Shown here one piece after another: positions 39,001-47,338 of a stretch of DNA of 49,371 nucleotides. The translations under genes were made by a program, and so were the position numbers. Every line of letters starts with the position of its first letter. Position 1 is the stretch's first letter. The stretch is from NCBI GenBank assembly GCA_030530785.1, contig JAUMUJ010000015.1, forward strand, positions 1-49,371, in the 5' to 3' direction. A model generated the notes under the pieces. The model was not told the origin of the DNA, did no database searches, and saw nothing but the letters and a program-made list of their open reading frames with translations. This stretch comes from Moraxella sp. Lineage in GTDB: Bacteria > Pseudomonadota > Gammaproteobacteria > Pseudomonadales > Moraxellaceae.

Positions 39001-39794
39001 TGACCACGCCCACAGCGGGCGTTCAACTTGATGGCGACACGCTCACCATCAACCCAAGCCTTATCCAAATCGGCAGTCATGCCATCACCTTAAATGCCAC
39101 TGACCCACTGGGGCAATCGGTTAGCACATCAGGCACACTGACCATCAATGAAGCCAAGCCAGTAGACACCCCACTCCACAACGAAGCACCCACACAATCA
39201 GACCCCATCATCACCCCACCTACCACCATCACAGGCACTCTGATGTCAGACACGCTCATCGGTGATGATACTGCTAACATCATCAAAGGACTGCTGGGTC
39301 ATGACGTGCTTTATGGATTGGGTGGTGATGACAGATTAGAAGGTGGTTTGGGTCATGACACACTCATCGGCGGCACAGGCGATGACATCTTAATCGGAGG
39401 CTTGGGCAATGATACCTACATCTACAACAAAGGCGATGGCAATGACATTATTCGTGATGTCGGTGGTCAAGACACACTGATTTTACAAAACCTGACATTA
39501 TCAGATTTGGGCTTTTCTAGGACGGGTCATGATTTATTCATTCACATCAAAGATGACACCGATCCTTTAAATGCAGGCAGTATTCAAATTAACAATTACT
39601 TTACCCAAAATCCCCTAGCAAATTCATCGAATTCTTTTAGTCAATGGATAACAAATACCCCCCTATTAAATAACATCGCAAATGGCATGGGTAAAATGAC
39701 AGGAGCAAATACCATAGAGAGCATTGAAGTGGCAGGGCGTGTGCTTGGATTTGATGATGTGAATGCATTGTTGGCGGGGGAGAGGGTGGTGTGA
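36030..39794 (+). CDS. Large RTX calcium-binding protein, probable type I-secreted toxin
   Basis: 1254 residues. Residues 1-210 form an alpha-helical, partly hydrophobic domain (strong hydrophobic stretch about 110-150) not recognised as a named enzyme. About 212-285 holds the first GGxGxD nonapeptide repeats (GGGHDILNGDDGNDLLHGG), with further blocks at about 435-575 and 680-760. About 865-1055 has two cadherin-like or He_PIG domains (TLQNPIPDQTLLAGQAINF, SLPANLTQDDDAISMDV). A last RTX block at about 1070-1135 is followed by a C-terminal region that should be the type I secretion signal. No acyltransferase (rtxC) or secretion genes (hlyB/hlyD) are in the window. The first 600 bases are more AT-rich than the repeats. 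It may be a contact or diffusible toxin or an adhesin. Confidence 0.85.
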   Translation: MSVKKLGDIFNDENIKHTNDMATVVSAGVNGWSAKLYAEIDGDVGETVRSTFLGITDIISLAKESVFVKNISTSQANSIVQSLVLGERFLENTIKSIEYSKETNGFVKSATIIDLFADGVAIFSNIVDFFKISPMGILLNVSSIILTTISNSMKELKLEPEIHVDEIAKIMQMAIKASMGPAGMVLEKVAELADTLTPEEYKFWSDKAVELTGTDGNDTFESLSTYFHDRPRIIFAGGGHDILNGDDGNDLLHGGTGNDIFFGDEGNDTLIDTEGYDTYHIKDHDTIYDADGKGVMMFDGKVLPSAFILKDGSSDIWQAKDSAGNVLYTAVKGANDLLITSTNSPADRVTIKDFFAIAKQQGTTYSALSITLGDSQDDIDEFGVDTIKADDNFLSNIYTAGSASNHLDIIGSNKADNIFGTGKKSLYIDAGDGHDLIFGGDLADVIKGGAGNDIIYGSSGIYDFKEPNDGVPDGDDDTLIGGAGSDLISGGVGNDVIWADNDYVSSSTLPIYLDPNNPNNAHHNQKGDWILGGRGHDVIHGSANKDFLQGGQDGDIIYGGGGDDVILGDGHIRFGHKSQTSFNAGSINHGYGTVGGGIHPLVHGTPTYTPTYVAGQTLTIEYSFADGKRTDKRMPSAYFRDDKTFAWTLDIDTDKGDYLITPHTDVPLTYDYHALPSDDANDFLYGGAGDDLLIGQYGDDYLDGGDGDDILWGDDNRDTAIIGNDTLKGGAGNDWLIGGGGDDVLYAGTGRDTLDGGTGFDTYVFDLNDIKRANDNKTITDTDNQGRLIIDGFDLTDTQFYQRDEHSNLYQTQDGKFTIAKHDDSYTLTGADFNASITIKDTPIGTDNTLLGMVLSKPNTAPTLQNPIPDQTLLAGQAINFNFAHTFFDHEDDDDTLSYTLTGADGLHFDPITKTLTGTAPTKGTLNLNLSVQDSQGLSASTAFTLTVNERPTLLSSLSLPANLTQDDDAISMDVSTLFYDNDGDVLTYTLTTPTAGVQLDGDTLTINPSLIQIGSHAITLNATDPLGQSVSTSGTLTINEAKPVDTPLHNEAPTQSDPIITPPTTITGTLMSDTLIGDDTANIIKGLLGHDVLYGLGGDDRLEGGLGHDTLIGGTGDDILIGGLGNDTYIYNKGDGNDIIRDVGGQDTLILQNLTLSDLGFSRTGHDLFIHIKDDTDPLNAGSIQINNYFTQNPLANSSNSFSQWITNTPLLNNIANGMGKMTGANTIESIEVAGRVLGFDDVNALLAGERVV

Positions 39795-39998
39795 ATAATG
39801 ACAACCATTGTCTATTACTTGGACAAAGAAGCGAAACGACAAATATATCAAATTGTATAATTTTTATCATAAAATCACCACGCTTTGCTAATGGTCATTA
39901 TTTTGTATCCATTTAGTATATTTGTATTCCAAAGACAGCAAAGTTTGTGTAATAATATCAGAAGTTAATACCATTTTGTTTTGACTAAGGGTAATCTT

Positions 39999-40934
39999 AT
40001 GAAACTAAAAACACTTGCCGTTGCCTGCCTTGCTCTGGTAGTGGGGTTATCTGCTCATGCTAACACTCGCAATGTTGGAAATGTTACTTGGCAAAAATCT
40101 ACCACGGGTACGATAGACGAATTTAGAAATCTTACTTATAGCAATAAAGCAGGGGGCATGGTCTTTATTCGTCCTACCAGCAATGACGAAAAAGCCAAAG
40201 AATCCAGCACCAACATTGGTGTAGATGGTCGCTTTTTGGTCAGCGTTCAAGACGGGCATTATACGTCCAGTGCTGTCTGTGCAGGCACGGTTCAGCTCAG
40301 TGCCGTTCCCACAGGTGTCCACATTAACGATTTGTCCGCTGAGCCTTTATTGGTCAGTGTTCGCCCCCATGAAGTGCAGTATTTTGTGGTCAGAACAGGG
40401 GCAAACTACCGCCCACAATTAGAGCAGGTCAATTCTGCCACCGCAGGTCAGCTCCTACAAAACACCTACCGTCAAGGACACCAAATCAGCCGTGTGGACG
40501 TCAATAACTGCCCAGAGCCGATTGCCTTACAGCCTGTTGTGATGACACCACCACCCGTGGTCGCTCCCCCCGTCCAACAAGAAGTACCCACCTTGCGTCT
40601 AAATATCCAGTTTGACCACGACAAGAGCAACATTAAACCAGAATTTAGAAACGAAGTGGATAAAGCCGCCCAGTTCTTGGCTCAATATCCCAACATGGAC
40701 GCCATCATTGAAGGTCATACCGACTCTAACGGCACAGACGCTTATAATATCAAGCTATCCCAACGCCGTGCCAATGCCGTCCGTCAAGCACTCATCACCC
40801 ACTACGGCATTAATCCAAGTCGTCTGTCTGCGGTCGGTTATGGCGAATCTCGTCCGATTGCCACCAACTCAACCGCCGAAGGTCGCTACACCAACCGCCG
40901 CGTGATGGTGGTCATTCCACAAGCATCTCGCTGA
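39999..40934 (+). CDS. OmpA-family outer-membrane protein
   Basis: 311 residues from the ATG at 39999 (AAGGG 8 bases upstream). Signal peptide MKLKTLAVACLALVVGLSAHA, a unique N-terminal domain of about 165 residues, a proline-rich linker (VVMTPPPVVAPPVQQ) and a C-terminal OmpA peptidoglycan-binding domain (LRLNIQFDHDKSNIKPE, IIEGHTDSNGTDAYN, LSQRRANAVRQAL, GYGESRPIATN). The N-terminal part does not look like a classical eight-strand barrel, so it may be a periplasmic or surface protein tied to the cell wall. Confidence 0.88.
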   Translation: MKLKTLAVACLALVVGLSAHANTRNVGNVTWQKSTTGTIDEFRNLTYSNKAGGMVFIRPTSNDEKAKESSTNIGVDGRFLVSVQDGHYTSSAVCAGTVQLSAVPTGVHINDLSAEPLLVSVRPHEVQYFVVRTGANYRPQLEQVNSATAGQLLQNTYRQGHQISRVDVNNCPEPIALQPVVMTPPPVVAPPVQQEVPTLRLNIQFDHDKSNIKPEFRNEVDKAAQFLAQYPNMDAIIEGHTDSNGTDAYNIKLSQRRANAVRQALITHYGINPSRLSAVGYGESRPIATNSTAEGRYTNRRVMVVIPQASR

Positions 40935-40945
40935 CATCATGGCAC

Positions 40946-40977
40946 AAAAAATGGCTTTTTTATAAAGCCATTTTTTT
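40946..40977. terminator. Bidirectional terminator
   Basis: AAAAAATGGCTTT and AAAGCCATTTTTTT pair around a 5-base loop, between the convergent OmpA-family and dsbA genes. Confidence 0.75.
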
Positions 40978-40983
40978 ATTGGG

Positions 40984-41604
40984 TCATTTATTGTCTTCTC
41001 GGACTTTTTTCACCAAAAAATCCACCACTTGGGGTACTTTTGCCCCATCGCCAGAGACCACATATTTGCCATGCACCACCACCGCAGGCACGCCCGTCAG
41101 TTGGTAGTTTCTTGCTCCTGCTTTGGCACGCTCAATCTTTGTGGTTACGGCAAATGAGTTATACAAACCATCAAACTTCGCCTTATCCACGCCTTGTGTG
41201 GCATACCAGTTGGCAAGCGTCTCTTGGGATTTGTCCACCCGCTTGCCATCTTTGTGAATGGTGTCAAATAATGCCTGATGGGTTTTTTCTTCATAGCCCA
41301 TGAGCTGACTGGCATAAAAACCCCGAGCAGGCACTTCCCATACCGAGTTCATCACCGCAGGGGTACGAAAAAACGCCACATCTTTGGCACGGGTTTTTGC
41401 CCATTTTTGCATGTGCGATTCTAGCGTGTAGCAATGCGGGCAACCATACCAAAAAAACTCACGCACCACGATGACGTCACCTGCAATTTTTTCGGGGCTA
41501 GGCAACACCTTATAATCCACCCCTTCTACGAAGTTATTTGCATGAGCGACACCCGCCAAGCCGATGGCAAGCGCCATTGTTGTCATTTTTAAAGCGTATT
41601 TCAT
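40984..41604 (-). CDS. dsbA: Thiol:disulfide interchange protein DsbA
   Basis: 206 residues from the ATG at 41604 (AGGA upstream), with a signal peptide ending near VAHA. Active site GCPHC in FFWYGCPHCYTLE and the cis-proline loop LTGVPAVVVHGKY. Forms disulfides in periplasmic proteins, for which several cysteine-pair proteins in this window are candidates. Confidence 0.93.
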   Translation of the reverse strand: MKYALKMTTMALAIGLAGVAHANNFVEGVDYKVLPSPEKIAGDVIVVREFFWYGCPHCYTLESHMQKWAKTRAKDVAFFRTPAVMNSVWEVPARGFYASQLMGYEEKTHQALFDTIHKDGKRVDKSQETLANWYATQGVDKAKFDGLYNSFAVTTKIERAKAGARNYQLTGVPAVVVHGKYVVSGDGAKVPQVVDFLVKKVREDNK

Positions 41605-41920
41605 AATCAATCCTGTTAAGCACTATGACAATGTCTGGACGTACTAAAAAATAATACATCGCACGGCATGATTTTTATTGATGATTAAAAAACATACCAA
41701 GTATCATAAAATATGCATTTTTTGAGCCAATATTTAAGTGCTACATAGTTTACCGCATTTTTTGGGTTTTGTGGTAATAAAATTCTTAATAAAGCGTTGT
41801 ATTATGTATTTTTTTCTTTTTGGATAAAAATAAATCACTTTTAAGCCATGCGATTTAAAGTGGTCAAAATAAGCTGAACATGATAAGATAATGCCCAAAT
41901 AATCGTTTTTTGGACAAAAG
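41605..41920. other. Gene-free spacer between dsbA and ubiG
   Basis: AT-rich, no supported ORF. TGGTCA (from 41859) and TAAGAT with a 17-base spacer about 35 bases before ubiG is a weak promoter candidate. Confidence 0.35.
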
Positions 41921-42664
41921 ATGACACATTCAACCACCGCCAATGCCGATTTTGACGAAATTGGTAAATTTACCCGCCTTGCTGACGAATGGTGGGACAA
42001 AAATGGGGCGTTTAAATCCCTGCATGACATCAACCCCCTACGCCTAAACTGGATTGATGAGCGGGTCAAAGATTTTTTTGGCTCGTCTTTGGCAAACAAA
42101 AAAGTCGCTGACATCGGCTGTGGGGGCGGGATACTTTCGCACGCCATGGCAGTACGCGGAGCAGACGTGCTGGGCGTGGACTTGGGCGAAGCGAACCTAA
42201 AAGCAGGAGAGATTTATGCCAAACGCACAGGCATGGACAATCTTGCCTTTGCTTGCACGCCTGTGGAAAGCCTAGCCAAAGAACAATCAGGCAGTTATGA
42301 TGTGGTAACGTGCATGGAAATGCTAGAACACGTCCCTGATCCAAAAGCCATCGTACAGTCTTGTTTTGAGCTGTTAAAACCCAACGGCGTTTGTGTCTTA
42401 TCCACCATCAACCGCAACCCAAAATCCTACCTATTTGCCATCGTGGGAGCAGAATATGTGCTACGCTTGGTGGATAAAGGCACACATGATTGGCACAAAT
42501 TCATCACGCCCGCCGAACTTGACCGCATGGCGATAGAGTCAGGTTTTGCACGCATGGACATGACAGGATTGCATTACAATCCTTTAACCAAGCATTATTG
42601 GCTGTCTGATACCAACGTGGACGTAAACTATATGATGGCTTTTAAAAAGACGGATAACGCATGA
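41921..42664 (+). CDS. ubiG: Ubiquinone biosynthesis O-methyltransferase
   Basis: 247 residues. Signatures are FTRLADEWWDKNGAFKSLHD near the N-terminus, the SAM motif VADIGCGGGILSHAMA and VVTCMEMLEHVPDPKAIV, and GLHYNPLTKHYWLSD near the end. Carries out both O-methylations of ubiquinone synthesis. Its stop overlaps the start of the next gene (ATGA), so the two are coupled. Confidence 0.96.
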   Translation: MTHSTTANADFDEIGKFTRLADEWWDKNGAFKSLHDINPLRLNWIDERVKDFFGSSLANKKVADIGCGGGILSHAMAVRGADVLGVDLGEANLKAGEIYAKRTGMDNLAFACTPVESLAKEQSGSYDVVTCMEMLEHVPDPKAIVQSCFELLKPNGVCVLSTINRNPKSYLFAIVGAEYVLRLVDKGTHDWHKFITPAELDRMAIESGFARMDMTGLHYNPLTKHYWLSDTNVDVNYMMAFKKTDNA

Positions 42665-44112
42665 GTACTTGTAATACAGTTTTGTTTGATTTGGACGGCA
42701 CGCTCATTGATACTGCCCCTGATTTTATTCGCATCATCAAACTTATGTGCGACAAATATGACCACCCCACCCCAACCGACACCGCCATTCGTCAGCAGGT
42801 CTCGGCAGGGGCAAGAGCGATGGTTAAGCTCATGTTTGGCGATGAGCTTGCTGATGTATCAGACACCGACCCACAGCTTTTGGCGTATCGCCAAGAGTTT
42901 TTGGATTTGTACGAACAAGACATTTGTATAGACAGTCGCTTATTTGATGGGCTTGATGACTTTTTAGCCACTTTGGAAAATCAAGGCATAAAATGGGGCA
43001 TTGTTACCAACAAACCCAGATATTTAGCAGAACAATTATTGGCCAAACTCCATCTGGACAAACGCTGTTCGGTGCTGGTCTGCCCCGATGACGTTACCAA
43101 CACCAAGCCCGACCCTGAACCCATGCTCCTTGCTTGCCAAAGATTGGGCATACAGCCCAGCCAAGCTCTCTATATCGGCGACCACATCAGAGACATACAA
43201 GCAGGTAAATCGGCGGGCATGATGACGATGGTGGCAAAATTCGGCTACATCACCCCAAACGACAACCCTGATGAATGGGGGGCAGACATCAGTGCAAACA
43301 GCGTTTCCGAACTGATTTATCACACCCTAAACTGGCTACACAACCCAGACTTTGCTCACGAATCCATCCGCTCCTATGTGCCACAGCCTGACAGTTTGAC
43401 CGATAAGATTATCCTAGTAACAGGGGCAGGCGATGGCATCGGCAAAGAGCTTGCCCTAACCTATGCTCGCTGTGGTGCGACCGTGTTACTGCTTGGCAAA
43501 ACCCAAAGCAAGCTAGAAGCCGTCTATGACCAAATAGAAAACGAAAACCTACCCACGCCTGCCATTTTGCCGATGGATTTGGGCAAAGCAAGTTTTGCTC
43601 AGATGAATGAGCTTGCCCATCTTATCCAAAAAGAATTTGGCAGGCTGGACGGCGTGGTACATAACGCAGGGATTTTAGGGGCATTAACCCCACTTGAAAT
43701 GTACGACCCCATCACCTTTGAAGAAGTGCTAAAAATCAACCTAACCGCCCCTTTTACGCTGACCCAAGCCTTATTTGAACTGTTAAAAGCGTCATCAGCA
43801 GGGTCGGTGATTTTTACCAGCAGTAGCGTGGGAGCAAAAGTGCGTGCCTTTTGGGGAGCGTACGCCCTATCCAAACAAGGCTTAGAGGGGGTAAGCGACT
43901 TATTTACCCAAGAAACTCATCGGCACACAACGTTGCGGTTTAATGTCATCAACCCAGGAGCCACTCGCACCAACATGAGAGCCCACGCCTTTCCTGGTGA
44001 AGACCCCAACACCCTAAAAACTCCCGCTGACATCATGGGAGCGTATGTCTATCTGATGACCGACCACGCCACAGGCATTAAAGGACAAGTCATCAACTGC
44101 CAACCCAAATAA
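42661..44112 (+). CDS. MupP-YciK fusion: HAD phosphatase joined to a short-chain dehydrogenase
   Basis: 483 residues in one frame. Residues 1-220 are a HAD phosphatase (FDLDGTLIDTAPD with D10 and D12; GIVTNKPR; KPDPEPMLLACQ; YIGDHIRDIQAG) of the Gph/MupP type. Residues 245-483 are a short-chain dehydrogenase of the YciK type (LVTGAGDGIGKE near 252-263, NAGILG, and catalytic Y401-x3-K405 in YALSKQG). In Pseudomonas ubiG, mupP and yciK are separate neighbours in this order; MupP dephosphorylates N-acetylmuramate 6-phosphate in cell-wall recycling. The fusion keeps that order. All motifs of both parts are present, so both should be active. The HAD part could also be a phosphoglycolate phosphatase. 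Confidence 0.88.
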   Translation: MSTCNTVLFDLDGTLIDTAPDFIRIIKLMCDKYDHPTPTDTAIRQQVSAGARAMVKLMFGDELADVSDTDPQLLAYRQEFLDLYEQDICIDSRLFDGLDDFLATLENQGIKWGIVTNKPRYLAEQLLAKLHLDKRCSVLVCPDDVTNTKPDPEPMLLACQRLGIQPSQALYIGDHIRDIQAGKSAGMMTMVAKFGYITPNDNPDEWGADISANSVSELIYHTLNWLHNPDFAHESIRSYVPQPDSLTDKIILVTGAGDGIGKELALTYARCGATVLLLGKTQSKLEAVYDQIENENLPTPAILPMDLGKASFAQMNELAHLIQKEFGRLDGVVHNAGILGALTPLEMYDPITFEEVLKINLTAPFTLTQALFELLKASSAGSVIFTSSSVGAKVRAFWGAYALSKQGLEGVSDLFTQETHRHTTLRFNVINPGATRTNMRAHAFPGEDPNTLKTPADIMGAYVYLMTDHATGIKGQVINCQPK

Positions 44113-44118
44113 CCACCC

Positions 44119-44149
44119 AAGACGGAAAAATCTTTTTTCCGTCTTTTTA
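44119..44149 (+). terminator. Terminator of the ubiG operon
   Basis: AAGACGGAAAAA (44119-44130) and TTTTTCCGTCTT (44134-44145) form a 12-bp stem with a 3-base loop followed by T residues. Confidence 0.75.
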
Positions 44150-44223
44150 TTCCCGCCCAAGCCCTTGCAATTTTAAGATAAATTGGTAAACTTGTCGCTG
44201 ATGACGACAAATTGAGTGATGAC

Positions 44224-45531
44224 ATGGACTTATTACAAAACTTATTGTTAATCTTTGTGCTGATTTTGGTGTCCAGTTTTTTTTCCATTTCCGAGATTGC
44301 CTTAGCAGGTGCCAGAAAAATCAAACTACAACTGCTGTCCGAAGCAGGCGATGAGCGGGCTGATAAGATTTTGCATTTACAAGCTCATTCGGCGGACTTT
44401 TTTGCCACCTCCCAAATCGGCTTAAATGCGGTGGCGATTTTAGGTGGTTCGGTGGGCGAGGGGGCGTTGCGTCCTTATTTTAGTGCCTTTATCGGGCAGT
44501 TTTATCAAGGGGCATGGACGGACAGCATTGCGTTTTTTGGCAGTTTTGTGGCGGTAACACTCCTGTTTATCCTATATGCCGACCTTATCCCAAAACGCAT
44601 CGCCATGATAAACCCCGAGCGGGTCGCCTTATTGGTCATCAATCCCATGATGTTAGTCATCAGCGTGGTCAAACCGTTGGCGTGGGTTATCAATGCCATC
44701 GCCAATTTGACCTTTCGCATTTTTAAAATCAACACCGTTCGTGAAGACAACATCACCTTTGATGACATCTCTGCCATCGTGGACGCAGGGGCCCAAGCGG
44801 GTGTACTACAACAACAAGAACATCATTTTATTGAAAACGTCTTTGAATTAGAAGAACGCACCGTGCCATCGTCCATGACCGCCCGTGATGATGTGGTGTT
44901 TTTTACCCTAAAAGAGAGCGAAGAGAGCATTCGCCAAAAAATCGCCGATTATCCTTATTCTAAATTTTTGGTCTGTAATGAACATATTGACCAAGTCATC
45001 GGCTATGTGGACACCAAGGACATCTTGGTCAGGTTGCTCAACCATCAATCCCTTGTTCAGCTCAACGAAGCGGTCATCAGAAACGTGCTTATCATACCCG
45101 ATACGCTGACCTTGTCGGAACTTTTGGATAAATTTCGTGCCACCAAAGACAAAATCGCCGTCGTGGTCAATGAATACGCCTTAGTGGTCGGTCTCATCAC
45201 CTTATCCGACATCATGACCACCGTCATGGGCGACTGGGTTGTTCCCGAAGCGGACGACCAACAAATCATCAAACGAGACGAACATTCGTGGTTCATTGAT
45301 GGGCTTACCCCCATTGACGATGTCAAACACACGCTGGAAATAAATGAGTTTCCCGACTGGGAGCATTATGAGACGTTGGCAGGCTTTATCATGTATCGGC
45401 TTCGCAAAATCCCCCGCCCTGCTGACTTTGTGGAGCATGAACATTATAAATTTGAAGTGGTGGACATTGATAATTATAAAATTGACCAAGTGCTAGTAAC
45501 TCGCATCACAGAAAGTGAGCCATCAGAATAA
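44224..45531 (+). CDS. CNNM/CBS-domain membrane protein (YtfL/PaeA-like)
   Basis: 435 residues from the ATG at 44224. N-terminal CNNM domain with four membrane segments (VLILVSSFFSISEIALAGAR is the first), then a CBS pair (about 205-330, with RDDVVFFTLKESEESI and VVNEYALVVGLITLSDIM) and a C-terminal CorC_HlyC domain. Family members export magnesium or polyamines; often mislabelled hemolysin. Its own transcription unit between two terminators. Confidence 0.88.
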   Translation: MDLLQNLLLIFVLILVSSFFSISEIALAGARKIKLQLLSEAGDERADKILHLQAHSADFFATSQIGLNAVAILGGSVGEGALRPYFSAFIGQFYQGAWTDSIAFFGSFVAVTLLFILYADLIPKRIAMINPERVALLVINPMMLVISVVKPLAWVINAIANLTFRIFKINTVREDNITFDDISAIVDAGAQAGVLQQQEHHFIENVFELEERTVPSSMTARDDVVFFTLKESEESIRQKIADYPYSKFLVCNEHIDQVIGYVDTKDILVRLLNHQSLVQLNEAVIRNVLIIPDTLTLSELLDKFRATKDKIAVVVNEYALVVGLITLSDIMTTVMGDWVVPEADDQQIIKRDEHSWFIDGLTPIDDVKHTLEINEFPDWEHYETLAGFIMYRLRKIPRPADFVEHEHYKFEVVDIDNYKIDQVLVTRITESEPSE

Positions 45532-45533
45532 AC

Positions 45534-45563
45534 CAAAACCAAAGACCACCGCCTTTGGTTTTG
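45534..45563. terminator. Bidirectional terminator
   Basis: CAAAACCAAAG (45534-45544) pairs with CTTTGGTTTTG (45553-45563) between convergent genes. Confidence 0.65.
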
Positions 45564-45568
45564 TGTCA

Positions 45569-45895
45569 TCATTTGGCATGAACCATACACAAAGATGCAT
45601 ACGGCACAGCATCTAACCGCCCTTCTTCTATCTCTTCGCCACATTCGGTGCAGATGCCATAGCTGTCATTTTCCATGCGTCTTAGGGCGACATTCACCAA
45701 TCTTAGCCCTTCTTCGGCTTCTAGCAGTAGTGTTTTACGCATCTCATTTTGGGTCATGGCAACCGCTTGGTCGTCCCAATGCTGATCCAGCTCATCAGGC
45801 GGGTGGATAAGATGGTCGCTGATTTTTGCGATGCGGGCTTCGTACTCAGCTTTTAAGGTAAGCAGTTCGTCTTTACGTTTGTTAATGTCGGTCAT
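45569..45895 (-). CDS. DksA/TraR-type zinc-finger protein
   Basis: 108 residues from the ATG at 45895 (GGAGAG 7 bases upstream). N-terminal coiled-coil helix, acidic DELDQHWDDQAV turn, and a C-terminal zinc finger CTECGEEIEEGRLDAVPYA with the last pair as C..H (LCMVHAK). Shorter than DksA (about 150 residues), so more like YbiI/TraR. May act on RNA polymerase through the secondary channel; not shown here. Confidence 0.8.
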   Translation of the reverse strand: MTDINKRKDELLTLKAEYEARIAKISDHLIHPPDELDQHWDDQAVAMTQNEMRKTLLLEAEEGLRLVNVALRRMENDSYGICTECGEEIEEGRLDAVPYASLCMVHAK

Positions 45896-45966
45896 GGCAT
45901 CTCTCCAAAAAAGTGATACCCTATTATTGACGAAAACACACAAAAAGGCAAGTGCTTTAATTCATG

Positions 45967-45995
45967 TTGAAAGCCCCCCCAAAGATAAGTATAAT
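45967..45995 (+). promoter_or_regulatory. Promoter of hisB with a C7 run in the spacer
   Basis: TTGAAA (45967-45972) and TATAAT (45990-45995) are 17 bases apart, and the spacer holds seven consecutive C residues (45974-45980). Confidence 0.6.
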
Positions 45996-46018
45996 GAGTA
46001 ATTTTATCAGGTAATCTT

Positions 46019-46621
46019 ATGACCACCCACACCCCCCGCACCGCCCACATCACTCGTAACACCGCCGAAACCCAAATCAGCATCAGCCTAAACCTAGACG
46101 GCACAGGTCAAAGCGAGCTTGATACGGGCGTGCCGTTTTTTGACCATATGTTAGAACAGATTGCACGACATGGGCTGTTTGATTTGACCATCAAATGCAA
46201 AGGCGACACTCACATTGATGACCATCACAGCGTAGAAGATGTGGGCATTGCACTCGGTCAAGCCCTAAAACAAGCTCTTGGCGACAAAAAAGGCATTCGC
46301 CGTTATGGGCATTTTTATGCCCCCTTAGATGAAAGCCTAAGCCGTGTGGTGGTGGACATCTCAGGCAGAGCGGGACTGCACATGGACGTGCCATTTACCC
46401 GAGCGTATGTCGGCAAAATGGACGTGGATTTGTTCAGCGAGTTTTTTTATGGGTTGGTCAATCACGCCATGATAACCTTGCACATTGACAACCTAAAAGG
46501 CAAAAACAGCCATCATCAAATAGAAAGCGTCTTTAAAGCCCTAGCCCGAGCCTTACGCCAAGCGTGCGAAATGGACGAGCGAGCAGGCGACAGATTGCCA
46601 TCTACCAAAGAAATGCTTTAA
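46019..46621 (+). CDS. hisB: Imidazoleglycerol-phosphate dehydratase
   Basis: 200 residues, monofunctional form. Metal-binding segments [27 protein letters not shown] and the C-terminal [20 protein letters not shown]. Sixth step of histidine synthesis. Followed by hisH after 8 bases, so the two form an operon. Confidence 0.97.
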   Translation: MTTHTPRTAHITRNTAETQISISLNLDGTGQSELDTGVPFFDHMLEQIARHGLFDLTIKCKGDTHIDDHHSVEDVGIALGQALKQALGDKKGIRRYGHFYAPLDESLSRVVVDISGRAGLHMDVPFTRAYVGKMDVDLFSEFFYGLVNHAMITLHIDNLKGKNSHHQIESVFKALARALRQACEMDERAGDRLPSTKEML

Positions 46622-46629
46622 GGAATATC

Positions 46630-47268
46630 ATGAAAATTGCATTATTAGATTATGGCGTGGGCAATCTGTTTTCGGTCGCCAACGCCCTACGCACCACAGG
46701 GGCAGAGGTTATCATCACAAGCAACCCTATCCAGATAAACGAGGCCGATAAAGTTCTGCTACCAGGTGTGGGAGCGATTGACAAAGCGATGAGCCAAATG
46801 CACCAAGCAGGCATAGACACCGCCGTCAAAACCGCCCTACAAACCAAGCCCGTCATGGCGATATGCGTGGGTATGCAGGCGATGTTTGATTACTCCACCG
46901 AAGGCGGTCATGTGCCGTGTTTGGGCGTGATGGCAGGGAGCGTACAGCGGTTTGATGAGACATGGACGGATAATGACTGCCCCATCAAAATCCCCCATGT
47001 CGGCTGGAATGCCGTCCATACTGACAGCGAGCATGAGCTGTGGAACGGCTGTCGGGGCGAGTTTTTTTATTTTACGCACAGTTATTATTGTAAGCCCGAC
47101 ATGAGCGACAGTCGCAATGATGGGATTATCACAGCAACGTGCGATTATGGCATATCTTTTGTGGCAAGCGCAATTAAAGATAACTTATTTATCACACAGT
47201 TCCACCCCGAAAAGAGCCATAACGCAGGACTTAGACTGCTTAAAAACTTTGTTGAGTGGCAGATTTAA
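46630..47268 (+). CDS. hisH: Imidazole glycerol phosphate synthase, glutaminase subunit
   Basis: 212 residues from the ATG at 46630, with AAGGA 6 bases upstream; the frame is open further upstream inside hisB but lacks a good start. Glutamine amidotransferase triad: cysteine in MAICVGMQAMF, histidine and glutamate in TQFHPEKSHNAG. Works with HisF, which is not in the window. Confidence 0.97.
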   Translation: MKIALLDYGVGNLFSVANALRTTGAEVIITSNPIQINEADKVLLPGVGAIDKAMSQMHQAGIDTAVKTALQTKPVMAICVGMQAMFDYSTEGGHVPCLGVMAGSVQRFDETWTDNDCPIKIPHVGWNAVHTDSEHELWNGCRGEFFYFTHSYYCKPDMSDSRNDGIITATCDYGISFVASAIKDNLFITQFHPEKSHNAGLRLLKNFVEWQI

Positions 47269-47273
47269 CCATC

Positions 47274-47300
47274 AAAATCCCCAATCTGGGGATTTTTTTA
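47274..47300 (+). terminator. Terminator of hisBH
   Basis: AAAATCCCC (47274-47282) pairs with GGGGATTTT (47288-47296), then more T residues. Confidence 0.75.
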
Positions 47301-47338
47301 TGAGTGTGGCATTTTTTGTTGTGCCACACATGATGTGA

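Noticed and set aside
36030-39794. RTX gene as a classical HlyA/MbxA-type cytolysin operon
   Set aside because: No acyltransferase or type I secretion genes adjoin it, and the N-terminal domain is much shorter than in HlyA-type toxins.
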